The position numbers and the translations under genes were made by a program. A stretch of DNA of 64,000 nt from assembly GCF_029193575.1 (NCBI RefSeq), contig NZ_JARGCS010000008.1, positions 1 to 64,000 on the forward strand, in the 5' to 3' direction. Each line of letters starts with the position of its first letter. Position 1 is the first letter of the stretch. Shown piece after piece: positions 9,732 to 18,078 of this stretch. The notes below the pieces were generated by a model, which saw only the letters and a program-made list of their open reading frames with translations, made no database searches and was not told where the DNA came from. This DNA comes from Pseudomonas entomophila. Its GTDB lineage: Bacteria; Pseudomonadota; Gammaproteobacteria; Pseudomonadales; Pseudomonadaceae.

Positions 9732-11381
9732 TCAGGCCAGGGCGGGCGCTTCGACGACCTTGCCGGCGTGCATGCGCACCAGGTGGTCGGCGATGTCGAA
9801 GTAACGGTCGTCGTGGGAGATGACGATGATGGTCTTGCCCAGGCGTTTGAGGTCCGGCAGCAGCTCGGTGTAGAACACCCGGCGGAAAGCCGGGTCCTGG
9901 TCGGCGGCCCATTCGTCGAACACCAGCACCGGGCGCTCGTCGAGCCAGGCATTGACCAGCGCCAGGCGCTTGCGCTGGCCGGTGGACAGGTCGGTGGTGG
10001 TGAAGGCGCCGTCGCGCACGCTGACCTTGTGGGCGATTTCCAGGCGCTCCAGGTACTGCCCGGCGTCGGCGGGCAGGGTGCGGCCGTCCTGGATCAGGTC
10101 TTCGAACAGGAAGTAGTCGGCGAAGATCGTCGTGAAGTGCTGGCGGTAGTCGTCCAGGGTCTGCGCGTCGATCGCCTTGCCGTTGACCAGGATCTGCCCC
10201 TGGTGCGGGGTATACAGGCCCAGCAGGAGCTTGATCAGGGTGGTCTTGCCCGAGCCGTTCTCGCCGGCGATGAACAGGATTTCGCCAGGGGCGACGCTGA
10301 GGTTGACCGGGCCCAGGGTGAACGGCTGGCTGCCCTCGACGGTCGGGAAGCTGTACTGCACGTTGCGCAGTTCCAGGCGTTGCAGGGGGGCTTGCGGTTT
10401 TTCGTCGGCGCTCAGCAGCAGGTGCGGCTCGGGCGAGGAGAAACGCTCGGCCAGGTCGGCGATGCGGCGGAAGGCGATCTGCGCGCGGCTGATGATCGGC
10501 AGGTTGCCGATCAGGCTTTCCAGCGGGCCTTTCATGTACAGCAGCACCAGCACGAAGCCGCTGATCACCGCCGGGTCGTTGCTCGGCCACAGCGATTGCA
10601 TCGTCAGCGCCAGGCCGATGACCACGAAGAACAGCATCGAGCCGAGGCTCTTGGCGACCACGTAGATGCTGATCGCGCGCACATTGGTGTCGCGGATGCG
10701 GTTGGCGGTGCCATGGATGTTGCGGGTCAGCATGGCGTGGCGGCGCGGGCGATGGATGCGCAGCTCCTTGGCGCCTTCGGAGATGGCCTGGTAGTGCTTT
10801 TGCAGCTCGTCCTCGCTTTCACGGGCGGCGAGAAAGCCCTGCACGCCCTTGCGCTGGGCGATGTACTGCACCACCGAGCCGATGCCGATGGCGGCCAGGG
10901 TCAGGGCGAAGATCGGCAGCGACAGGCTGGCCAGGTAGCCCAGGCAGCCGAGCACCACGGTCAGCGAGATGGCCAGCGGGGCGAAGGCGAAGGCGAAGTC
11001 GCTGATGGTGTCGACGTCGTGGGTCAGCACGGGGATCAGGCGGTGGGTGCGGTAGCGTTCGATCTGCTCGATCGGCGCCGACAGCACCTTGGCGCCGAGG
11101 TCCTTGCGCAGGCGCGCGATCACGTGCTGGCCGACGTAGTTGGTGCCGATGTCGGCGACGATGCTGCTGACCAGGGCCAGCACGCACAGGCCGACGAACG
11201 CCATGACCACGCCACGGCCCAGGCCGTCGGCGTTGTGCAGGCCCTGGTTGACGGTGGCGAGCAGGGCGGTGACGGCCAGGCCGCCGAGGATGCCCAGCAC
11301 GATGGAGGAAACCACCAGCAGGCGATACGGCTTGAGCAGGCTCAAGAGATCGCGGGTGGCGCTACGCGGTGCTGCGGTCAT
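9732..11381 (-). CDS. pvdE: Pyoverdine precursor ABC exporter PvdE (549 aa)
   Basis: A fused ABC exporter: six hydrophobic segments in the first ~300 residues, then a nucleotide-binding domain with Walker A GENGSGKTT, signature LSTGQRKRL and Walker B VLVFDEWAADQD. PvdE moves the acylated cytoplasmic precursor ferribactin across the inner membrane into the periplasm, where the chromophore is matured. The start at MTAAPRS gives 549 residues, the length I recall for PAO1 PvdE; the frame stays open upstream but nothing supports a longer protein. A PvdS box lies 69-92 bases upstream. In PAO1 the receptor gene fpvA lies between pvdE and the synthetases; here only 110 bases separate them, so the receptor must be elsewhere. 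Confidence 0.95.
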   Translation of the reverse strand: MTAAPRSATRDLLSLLKPYRLLVVSSIVLGILGGLAVTALLATVNQGLHNADGLGRGVVMAFVGLCVLALVSSIVADIGTNYVGQHVIARLRKDLGAKVLSAPIEQIERYRTHRLIPVLTHDVDTISDFAFAFAPLAISLTVVLGCLGYLASLSLPIFALTLAAIGIGSVVQYIAQRKGVQGFLAARESEDELQKHYQAISEGAKELRIHRPRRHAMLTRNIHGTANRIRDTNVRAISIYVVAKSLGSMLFFVVIGLALTMQSLWPSNDPAVISGFVLVLLYMKGPLESLIGNLPIISRAQIAFRRIADLAERFSSPEPHLLLSADEKPQAPLQRLELRNVQYSFPTVEGSQPFTLGPVNLSVAPGEILFIAGENGSGKTTLIKLLLGLYTPHQGQILVNGKAIDAQTLDDYRQHFTTIFADYFLFEDLIQDGRTLPADAGQYLERLEIAHKVSVRDGAFTTTDLSTGQRKRLALVNAWLDERPVLVFDEWAADQDPAFRRVFYTELLPDLKRLGKTIIVISHDDRYFDIADHLVRMHAGKVVEAPALA

Positions 11382-11449
11382 GAAACTACCTCGTTCGCAA
11401 CGGGTTGTGAGGCGGGGGCCGGCCTTTGTTGGCTGGCGTGTGATGGAAG

Positions 11450-11473
11450 ACGAGCTGGCGGGGGAGGGATTTA
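11450..11473 (-). promoter_or_regulatory. PvdS (iron-starvation) box upstream of pvdE
   Basis: Minus-strand TAAAT, 16 bases, CGT: an exact match to the PvdS promoter pattern. It sits between the pvdO terminal region and the pvdE start, giving pvdE its own promoter. Confidence 0.85.
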
Positions 11474-11491
11474 GCGGTGGGGGTGTCAATG

Positions 11492-11587
11492 GCGGCCCTA
11501 TCGTGGGGCAAGCCGCTCCCACAGTTACTGCGCCGGCCTTGAGCGCGGTGCGGCACCTGTGGGCGCGGGCTTGTCCCGCGATAGGGC
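11492..11587. repeat. REP-type palindromic pair
   Basis: Two inverted, diverged copies of the P. putida-type extragenic palindrome (CCTATCGTGGGGCAAGC and GCTTGTCCCGCGATAGG) lie between pvdO and the pvdE promoter. They may end pvdMNO transcription. Confidence 0.7.
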
Positions 11588-11599
11588 TGGTTCAGGCGA

Positions 11600-12490
11600 T
11601 CACAGCTCTCGGGCCACACGGAACCCCAGCCAGTCGCCGCGCCGCTCGGTGTGCCGGTAATTGCGGTTCCCCGAGCGCGAGAAGATCGGCGCCTCGGTCC
11701 AGTCGTTGCCGCGGATCATCCGCACCACGCAATCGCCGCTCTTCCACGCACTGCCATCGGCCGGCGCGCCGACGTAGCTGTCGTTCTGGCAGTCGGCCGT
11801 CCACTCGTACACGTTGCCGTGCGCATCGTAGATGCCGAACGCGTTCGGCGTGTAGCTGCCCGCCGGGGCGATGTAGCTGAAACCGTCTTCCGGGCCATAG
11901 GTGTTGGCATGCTGGGCGATGCTGTAGGCCTTGCCCTCGTCCCGTGGGAACGGCTGCGGGCCGGTGCTGCCGCCGCGTGCGGCGTACTCGCGCTCGGCCT
12001 CGCTGAGCAGGCGGTAGTGCTGGCCGGTCTTCTTCGACAGCCACGCCGCATAGGCCTCGGCCTCGTGGTAGTTCAGGCACACCGCCGGATAGCGCGCGGC
12101 GTCGTGGCTCTTGTATTCCTTGGTCTCGCTGTAGCGTGGCACGCCGGCGATGCATTCGCGGCCCGGGCGGTCGTCGCCGCTGGGCATCTGGTAGCCCGTG
12201 GCCTTCAGGTACGCCTGCCATTCGCCATTGAGCACCTGGAAGCGGCTGACGGCGAACGGCTTGGCGAAGGTCACCGGGTGCTGCGGGCCTTCGTCTTCCT
12301 CGCGGCCCTGTTCGTCCTCGGGGGTGCCCATGATGAAGCTGCCGGCCGGCAGCACCACCATTTCCGGGCAGCCGGGCTTGCAGTCGGTGAACACCTCGCC
12401 GGCCTTGGGCACGCTGGCGGCACTGGCCAGGGCGGGGGCGAGCAGGGCGGCGAGGGCGAGGCCGGTGATGGGTTTGCTGATCGCTGTCAT
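11600..12490 (-). CDS. pvdO: Pyoverdine maturation protein PvdO (FGE-sulfatase family, 296 aa)
   Basis: Residues 1-23 form a typical Sec signal peptide (MTAISKP... ALASA), followed by one formylglycine-generating-enzyme-like domain (MVVLPAGSFIMGT near 45-57; GNVYEWTADC and GFRVAREL near the C-terminus). Published work on P. fluorescens assigns PvdO the final oxidation of dihydropyoverdine to pyoverdine in the periplasm. The start at MTAISKP gives a normal family length and places the signal peptide at the N-terminus; the frame is open far upstream but overlaps pvdN there. It lies 35 bases after pvdN and is the last gene of the pvdMNO transcription unit. Confidence 0.93.
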   Translation of the reverse strand: MTAISKPITGLALAALLAPALASAASVPKAGEVFTDCKPGCPEMVVLPAGSFIMGTPEDEQGREEDEGPQHPVTFAKPFAVSRFQVLNGEWQAYLKATGYQMPSGDDRPGRECIAGVPRYSETKEYKSHDAARYPAVCLNYHEAEAYAAWLSKKTGQHYRLLSEAEREYAARGGSTGPQPFPRDEGKAYSIAQHANTYGPEDGFSYIAPAGSYTPNAFGIYDAHGNVYEWTADCQNDSYVGAPADGSAWKSGDCVVRMIRGNDWTEAPIFSRSGNRNYRHTERRGDWLGFRVAREL

Positions 12491-12525
12491 GGGTCTCTCG
12501 GTTGCGGAAGGTGAAAAGGGGAGCG

Positions 12526-13803
12526 CTACACGGCCTTGGCCAGCAGGGCCATGAAGCGGTCGATCTCGGCTTCGTCGTTGAGCAGGCCGGGCGCGGTGCG
12601 CACCACCGGGCCGACGTCGCGGTTGACCGCGTCGAGCACCACGCGCTGGCGCATCAGTTGGGCGGCGAGCTGGTCGCCATCGCGCCCCGCGACCCGGAAG
12701 AAACTGAAGCCCGAGGACAGTTCGGGGCTGCTCGGCGTCACCAGCTCGACCCCCGGCAATGCTTGCAGGCGCTGGCGCAGCACGGCATTGAGCTGGTGGA
12801 TGCGCGCTTGCACATCGGCCTTGCCCAGTTCCAGGTGCAGCTTGAAGGCTTCGTCCAGCGCCCAGCGGTGCTCGAAGGCGTGGTAGCCGCCGGGGGTCAT
12901 GCGGGTGGCGAAGTCCTTGTCCTGGGAAAAGGTCGGCACCAGCGGGGTGACGTCGCTGAGCTGCTCGGAGCGGGCACAGATGATCCCGGTGCCGCGCGGG
13001 CCGAACAGCCACTTGTGGGTGCCGGCGATGAAGTAGTCGCAGTGCATGTCGGGGAAGGCCAGGTTCTCCACGCCGAAGCCGTGCACGCCGTCGACCACGT
13101 AGAGGATGCGGTCCTTCTCGTCGCGGTTGCGGTTGCGCTCGGCGACCAGTTGGCCGATCTCGCCGATCGGCAGCTTCACGCCGCTGCCCGAGTGCACCCA
13201 GGTCATGCCCAGCACGCGGGTGTTGTCGCGCAGGCTGGCGGCGATGTTGCCGAGGATCTCGTCCTTGGACACCGTGTGCGGCGCCTTGAACAACTCGATG
13301 CGGCGCACCTGCGTGCCCTCGCGCTCGGCGCGGAAGTTCAGGGTCAGCTGGGTGGAATAGTGCTCGTGGCGGGTGATGAGGATTTCCTGGTCGGGGCGCA
13401 CATGGATGCCGCCGAAGATCATCGCCAGGCCCTCGGTGGTGCTGCCGGTCAGGGCGATCTGCGCCGGGCGGGCGTTGAGGTAGCGCCCGGCCCATTCACG
13501 CACGCGCGCCTCGTTCTGCCAGGTTTCCTCGCGGTCCCAATCCATCGCCAGGCCGGGGTTGCGGTCCAGGTGGGCGCGGTGGCGGGCGATGGCCTCGCGC
13601 ACCGGGCGCGGGTGCGAGGTGACCAGGAAATTGGCGAAGTGGAGGTAGCTGGGGTCCTGGCCGAACAGTTGGCGCAGCTGCTGCCATTTGCTCCCGCCGC
13701 TGGCGGGGACCGCGGCCAGGGCATCGGCGGCCAGGGTGCCGCCCAGGGGCAGCGCGGCGGCGAGCAGGCCCGCCTGTTTCAGAAAGGTTCTGCGGTCGGT
13801 CAT
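12526..13803 (-). CDS. pvdN: Periplasmic PLP enzyme PvdN (425 aa)
   Basis: An aminotransferase class V fold enzyme with a twin-arginine signal at the very N-terminus (RRTFLKQAG, then a hydrophobic stretch and ALAAVPA). The PLP lysine is in THKWLFGPRGTG near residue 261. PvdN converts the side-chain glutamate of the pyoverdine chromophore to succinamide in the periplasm; Tat export allows the protein to fold with its cofactor first. The start at MTDRRTFLK is fixed by the Tat motif. It follows pvdM by 25 bases and precedes pvdO, and should be driven from the PvdS box before pvdM. Confidence 0.95.
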   Translation of the reverse strand: MTDRRTFLKQAGLLAAALPLGGTLAADALAAVPASGGSKWQQLRQLFGQDPSYLHFANFLVTSHPRPVREAIARHRAHLDRNPGLAMDWDREETWQNEARVREWAGRYLNARPAQIALTGSTTEGLAMIFGGIHVRPDQEILITRHEHYSTQLTLNFRAEREGTQVRRIELFKAPHTVSKDEILGNIAASLRDNTRVLGMTWVHSGSGVKLPIGEIGQLVAERNRNRDEKDRILYVVDGVHGFGVENLAFPDMHCDYFIAGTHKWLFGPRGTGIICARSEQLSDVTPLVPTFSQDKDFATRMTPGGYHAFEHRWALDEAFKLHLELGKADVQARIHQLNAVLRQRLQALPGVELVTPSSPELSSGFSFFRVAGRDGDQLAAQLMRQRVVLDAVNRDVGPVVRTAPGLLNDEAEIDRFMALLAKAV

Positions 13804-13828
13804 GTTCAGGCTTCGACAAGAGGCGGCA

Positions 13829-15181
13829 TCAGCGCGCGCCAAGGGTTTGTGAGGTGTGCCGGACCTGCGCCCAGGCCCTGAGGAAGTTGCCGCCCCAGAG
13901 CTTGGCGATGTCCGCTTCCGAGTAGCCGCGGGCCAGCAGTTCGGCGCTGACGTTGCGCACCTGGCTGACATCCTCGAATCCCTTGAGGCCGCCTCCGTCG
14001 TTGAAGTCGGAGCTGATCCCGACGTGGTCGATGCCAATCGTCCTGACGGCGTGGTCGATGGCGTTGCCGAAGTCCTGCAGGGTGGCCTGTGGTTCGTCGG
14101 CGAGAATCGCGTAGAGCGCCTTGGCGTATTCGCCGAAGCGTTGTTCGGGCCAGTCGGCGATCTGCGGGTCGCCCGGCATCAGCGCCCAGGCCTGGTTCGG
14201 CAGCGGCGGCAGATCGAAGCGCTGGCGCAACTGCTCCAGGCGCTCGCGGGTGGCCTGGCTGATCGGGCGCAGGTAGTCGCCGTAGGTGGGGATCATCACC
14301 ACGCCGCCGCTGCGCGCCACCAGGCGCATGCCGTCGTCGCTGAGGTTGCGCGGGATGTCCACCAGCGCCCGAGGCCCTGAGTGCGAGGCCACCAGCGGCG
14401 CGCGGCTGAGTTCGGCGACCTGGGCCAGGGCGCGGTCGGACAGCTGCGACACGTCGATGATCACGCCCAGCGTGTTGAGCCGGCGCACCGCATCGCGGCC
14501 AAGCTCCGACAGCCCGCCGAGGGCGTCGGCGCGGTCGCCGAAGAACGGCATCGGCCGCGACGAGTCGGCCCAGGCGTTGTTGCCCACGTAGTTGAAGGCG
14601 AACATGCGCATGCCGCGCGCGGCCCACAGGTCGAGCTGGCCGAGGTCGGTGCCCAGCGGGTAGGCGTTGAGCAGGCTGATGAACACCGCGAACTTGCCTT
14701 CGCCTTGCAGGCGCCGCAGGTCCTCGGGGCTGTAGGCGATGGCGGCGCGGTCGGGGTGCTCGCGGACGATGTCGGTGATGATCCGGTAGCGGGTTTCCTG
14801 CTGCTGGCGGGCCTGGGCGACGAAGTCGGCGCTGGGGCGGTGCGGCGCGCCTTCGCCTTCCCAGATCGGCGGCCAGCCGAACACCGTCAGGGCCGCGCCG
14901 CTCAGGCCGCCGCGTTCGAGCTTGGGCAGGTCGAACTGGCCGTGGCTGTCGCCGGCGAACGGGTTGCCGGCGCTGCCCAGGGTCGGTGGGATGCTGATAT
15001 GGCCGTCGAAGGTCAGCAGGTGGCGTTGCAGGTCGTTGGCCTGGCGGATCACCGACAGGCTGTAGCCGGGGTTGTCGCGGTAGAACTGCTGCCAGGCGGT
15101 GAGCGCGCCGGCGCCTGCGCCGAGCGCCAGCAGCACCGGCAGGCCGAGGCGCAGGGCGGATTTCCAACGGGGTCGAATCAT
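13829..15181 (-). CDS. pvdM: PvdM, membrane-dipeptidase-family pyoverdine maturation protein (450 aa)
   Basis: A renal-dipeptidase-fold protein with an N-terminal hydrophobic segment (ALRLGLPVLLALGAGAGAL, residues about 8-27) that exports or anchors it in the periplasm. Metal-site-like motifs are visible: FDGHIS near 66, ASHSGPRALVD in the middle and IGIDHVGISSDFNDGGG near 405. PvdM is required for periplasmic conversion of ferribactin towards dihydropyoverdine, upstream of PvdO; its exact chemistry is less settled. I chose the start MIRPRWK, which has an AGAAGG-like site just upstream; MATPEKA seven codons earlier is possible. A second protein of the same family lies at 49888-51243. Confidence 0.93.
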   Translation of the reverse strand: MIRPRWKSALRLGLPVLLALGAGAGALTAWQQFYRDNPGYSLSVIRQANDLQRHLLTFDGHISIPPTLGSAGNPFAGDSHGQFDLPKLERGGLSGAALTVFGWPPIWEGEGAPHRPSADFVAQARQQQETRYRIITDIVREHPDRAAIAYSPEDLRRLQGEGKFAVFISLLNAYPLGTDLGQLDLWAARGMRMFAFNYVGNNAWADSSRPMPFFGDRADALGGLSELGRDAVRRLNTLGVIIDVSQLSDRALAQVAELSRAPLVASHSGPRALVDIPRNLSDDGMRLVARSGGVVMIPTYGDYLRPISQATRERLEQLRQRFDLPPLPNQAWALMPGDPQIADWPEQRFGEYAKALYAILADEPQATLQDFGNAIDHAVRTIGIDHVGISSDFNDGGGLKGFEDVSQVRNVSAELLARGYSEADIAKLWGGNFLRAWAQVRHTSQTLGAR

Positions 15182-15234
15182 AGCCTTCTCTGGGGTCGCC
15201 ATCGACGCAGGGGCGGTCCTGCCGTGTGGGATGG

Positions 15235-15258
15235 ACGAGCCGCGCGCGCGGAAATTTA
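15235..15258 (-). promoter_or_regulatory. PvdS (iron-starvation) box for pvdMNO
   Basis: Minus-strand TAAAT, 16 bases, CGT, an exact match, ending 54 bases before the chosen pvdM start. It is arranged back to back with the pvdA box about 70 bases away. Confidence 0.87.
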
Positions 15259-15329
15259 GCGTGGCCAAGGCAAGGCCCAAGGCTGCGGGCTGTGGCGTAT
15301 GTGGGGCAGGGGAGCGGGGCAGTGGGGGT

Positions 15330-15353
15330 TAAATTTCCGTGCAGAGCCCTCGT
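15330..15353 (+). promoter_or_regulatory. PvdS (iron-starvation) box for pvdA
   Basis: Plus-strand TAAAT, 16 bases, CGT, an exact match, ending 90 bases before pvdA. This leaves an untranslated leader of roughly 80 bases. Confidence 0.87.
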
Positions 15354-15443
15354 TCAAGTCAACAGACGACCTGCTGCCTCGCCAATGGCCGACAGGGTCA
15401 CTTTTCCTCCCCGTCACCGGGGCTTATCTAGAGGACACTGGAT

Positions 15444-16781
15444 ATGACGCAGGCACTGGCATCGGCGGTCGTACACGACCTGATCGGCATAGGCTTCGGC
15501 CCGTCGAACCTGGCTTTGGCCATCGCCCTGGAGGAACGCGGCCAGGCCCATGGCCCGCTGGACGTGCTGTTCCTCGACAAGCAGGCCGACTACCGCTGGC
15601 ACGGCAACACCCTGGTGACCCAGAGCGAATTGCAGATTTCCTTCCTGAAGGACCTGGTGACCCTGCGCAACCCCACCAGCCCGTATTCGTTCGTCAACTA
15701 CCTCAAGCAGCACGGGCGCCTGGTGGACTTCATCAACCTGGGCACCTTCTACCCCTGCCGCATGGAGTTCAACGACTACCTGCGCTGGGTGGCCTCGCAC
15801 TTCGACAGCCAGAGCCGCTACGGCGAGCAGGTGCTGCGCGTGGAGCCGGTGCTGGTGGGTCAGCAGGTCGAGGCGTTGCGGGTGATCTCGCGGGATGCCC
15901 AGGGCGTGGAGTTCGCCCGCACCACCCGTTCGGTGGTGGTCAGCCCGGGCGGCACGCCGCGCATTCCGGCGACCTTCGCCGGGCTCAAGGACGATGCGCG
16001 GGTGTTCCACCATTCGCAGTACCTGGCGCGCATGGCCCAGCAGGCCTGTGTGGACGGCAAGCCGATGCGCATCGCCATCATTGGCGGTGGGCAGAGCGCG
16101 GCGGAGGCGTTCATCGACCTCAACGACAGCTATCCGTCGGTGCAGGTCGACTGGATCATCCGTGGCTCGGCGCTGAAACCCGCCGACGACAGCCCGTTCG
16201 TCAACGAGGTGTTCTCGCCGGAGTTCACCGACCTGGTGTTCCAGCAGCCGGCGGGTGAGCGCGAGCGGTTGATCAACGAGTACCACAACACCAACTATTC
16301 GGTGGTGGACCTGGACCTGATCGAGCGCATCTACGGGATCTTCTACCGGCAGAAGGTTTCCGGGGTGGCGCGGCATGCGTTCCATACCCTGACTAACGTC
16401 GAGCACGCCCGTGGCACGGCCCAGGGCGTGGAGCTGGGGCTGCGTAGCAACGCCACGGGCGAGGCGCGGGTGCTGGGGTATGACGCGGTGGTGCTGGCCA
16501 CTGGGTACGAGCGGCAACTGCACCGTGAGCTGCTGGCACCGGTGCAGGAGTACCTGCGCGACTACGAGGTGGACCGTGCGTACCGCTTGCTGACCGACGA
16601 GCGCTGCAAGGCGGGGCTGTACATGCAGGGGTTCAGCCAGGCCAGCCATGGCTTGAGCGATACGTTGCTGTCGGTGCTGCCGATTCGGGCCGACGAGATC
16701 GCCGCCTCGCTGTACGAGCATGGCCGGGCGCGGGAGCAGGCGCGGGTGGTGCCGGTGTCGCGGTTGGCCACGGCGAGCTGA
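15444..16781 (+). CDS. pvdA: L-ornithine N5-monooxygenase PvdA (445 aa)
   Basis: A flavin-dependent N-hydroxylating monooxygenase that makes N5-hydroxy-L-ornithine, the precursor of the hydroxamate iron ligands of pyoverdine. The FAD-binding motif GIGFGPSNLALA is at residues about 15-26, the NADPH-binding motif GGGQSAAEAF near 215, and the family signature ATGYER near 353. The length is that of known PvdA proteins. It is transcribed divergently from pvdMNO behind its own PvdS box and closed by a strong terminator 20 bases after the stop, so it is probably monocistronic. Confidence 0.97.
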   Translation: MTQALASAVVHDLIGIGFGPSNLALAIALEERGQAHGPLDVLFLDKQADYRWHGNTLVTQSELQISFLKDLVTLRNPTSPYSFVNYLKQHGRLVDFINLGTFYPCRMEFNDYLRWVASHFDSQSRYGEQVLRVEPVLVGQQVEALRVISRDAQGVEFARTTRSVVVSPGGTPRIPATFAGLKDDARVFHHSQYLARMAQQACVDGKPMRIAIIGGGQSAAEAFIDLNDSYPSVQVDWIIRGSALKPADDSPFVNEVFSPEFTDLVFQQPAGERERLINEYHNTNYSVVDLDLIERIYGIFYRQKVSGVARHAFHTLTNVEHARGTAQGVELGLRSNATGEARVLGYDAVVLATGYERQLHRELLAPVQEYLRDYEVDRAYRLLTDERCKAGLYMQGFSQASHGLSDTLLSVLPIRADEIAASLYEHGRAREQARVVPVSRLATAS

Positions 16782-16800
16782 TTCGGCTGGCGCAGACAAG

Positions 16801-16824
16801 CACCGCCCTTCGGGGCGGTGTTTT
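16801..16824 (+). terminator. Rho-independent terminator of pvdA
   Basis: A GC-rich hairpin with arms CACCGCCC and GGGCGGTG around a TTCG-containing loop is followed directly by TTTT. Confidence 0.88.
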
Positions 16825-16865
16825 CGTTGGCAGCGGCAATTTCAGGTGATTGGCTGGCTTTCCTG

Positions 16866-16885
16866 GCCCTATCGCGGGGCCGGCA
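16866..16885. repeat. REP-type element, partial
   Basis: CCTATCGCGGGGCCGGC matches the start of the REP consensus seen elsewhere in the window; the second half is degenerate. Confidence 0.5.
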
Positions 16886-16942
16886 CTGACACAGCAAAGG
16901 CAGTCGCTCCCAGCGCTACGGTGCCACTCTGGAGCGATGGGT

Positions 16943-17875
16943 TCACAGGCCCACCGGCCTCAACAAATGCCGCGCCGGCGTCTCCAGCTCATTGAAATAG
17001 CGCACCGCGAAATCCACGAACGCGCGCACCCGCTGCGGCAGCTTCTTGCCCCCCTCGGTCAGCAGGTGAAACCCCGTCGCCGGGCAACTGAAGTCCTCCA
17101 GCAACGGCACCAAGCGCTGCTCGTGCAGGTCCTCGGCCACTTCCCACACCGACTTCCAGGCAATCCCCAGCCCCTGCAACGCCCACTGGCGCAAGGTGAA
17201 CCCATCGTTCACCAGACGGTTGCCCCGCACCTGCACCGAGAACGTCTCGCCCTCGCGGCAGAACCGCCACTTGTCCTGGGGAAAATCCGCCTGCAAGTGG
17301 ATCAGGCAGTTGTGCTCCAGCAATTGCTCCGGGCTCTGCGGCGCGCCATGGCGCGCCAGGTACTGTGGCGAGCAGCAGACGATGCGCCGGTCGCCGCCCA
17401 ATGAGCGCGCCACCAGGGTGCTGTCGGGCAGGTTGCCGTAGCGAATGGCGATGTCCGAGCCGGATTCGACGAAATCCAGCAAGCGGTCGGTGAAGAACAG
17501 CCGCACCGTGACATGCGGGTGCTCCTCGACAAAGGCGTCCACCAACTGGCTCACCCACTGGCGGCCCAGGTCGGTGGGGCAGGTGACGCCGATGGTGCCG
17601 CGCAACTGCGCGCTGCCGCCACGGATCACGCTGTCCAGCGCCTCGACGTCTTCAAGGATCTTCTGCGCCGCCTCGAACAGGTACAGGCCCTCGGCGGTGG
17701 GGCTCAGCCCGCGCGTGTTGCGCTTGACCAGGCGCAGCCCATAGAACTCCTCCATCGCCTTGAGTCGGCCGCTCATGGCCGCCGGCGACAGGCCCAGCTG
17801 GCGCCCGGCCATCGACAACGAACCGCTTTGCACCACCAGCCTGAACAGGCGCAGATCCTGGAGTCTGTCGGCCAT
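16943..17875 (-). CDS. LysR-family transcriptional regulator (310 aa)
   Basis: The N-terminal winged helix-turn-helix (LFRLVVQSGSLSMAGRQLGL through NTRGLSPTAEG, residues about 8-63) and the LysR substrate-binding domain (residues about 90-295) are both complete. It is read divergently from the flavin-reductase/sugar-transport operon, with 203 bases between the coding regions. Two near-identical 16-base dyads in that gap are good candidates for its operator. By position it is the likely regulator of the 18.1-27.6 kb catabolic cluster, with a pathway metabolite as inducer. The effector cannot be read from sequence. Confidence 0.92.
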   Translation of the reverse strand: MADRLQDLRLFRLVVQSGSLSMAGRQLGLSPAAMSGRLKAMEEFYGLRLVKRNTRGLSPTAEGLYLFEAAQKILEDVEALDSVIRGGSAQLRGTIGVTCPTDLGRQWVSQLVDAFVEEHPHVTVRLFFTDRLLDFVESGSDIAIRYGNLPDSTLVARSLGGDRRIVCCSPQYLARHGAPQSPEQLLEHNCLIHLQADFPQDKWRFCREGETFSVQVRGNRLVNDGFTLRQWALQGLGIAWKSVWEVAEDLHEQRLVPLLEDFSCPATGFHLLTEGGKKLPQRVRAFVDFAVRYFNELETPARHLLRPVGL

Positions 17876-17914
17876 CGCACGGCCCTCCCGTGGTTGTGGG
17901 TGATGGGGCCATTC

Positions 17915-17930
17915 TTCAGGTCAGCTGAAA
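17915..17930. promoter_or_regulatory. Putative LysR operator, copy 1
   Basis: TTCAGGTCAGCTGAAA is a dyad (TTCAG/CTGAA). It matches the element at 17979 in 14 of 16 positions, giving the shared form TTCAnGTCnGCTGAAA. The two copies lie in the divergent promoter region of the LysR gene and the flavin-reductase operon. Confidence 0.6.
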
Positions 17931-17978
17931 GCTTGGCAATTCATTTACCAATAAACCACGCAAACGAAGGGTCGGGTT

Positions 17979-17994
17979 TTCACGTCCGCTGAAA
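17979..17994. promoter_or_regulatory. Putative LysR operator, copy 2
   Basis: TTCACGTCCGCTGAAA is the second copy of the dyad found 64 bases upstream; extended by flanking bases it reads TTTTCA-N7-TGAAAA. It lies about 85 bases before the flavin reductase start, where an activator could contact RNA polymerase. Confidence 0.6.
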
Positions 17995-18078
17995 AGTCAT
18001 CTCGGAAAAATCGAATACCTGGCGGGGGCGGCGCTACTTACCATGGAGGCAGGCTCAACGGTAAGAGGAGTTGCAAGA

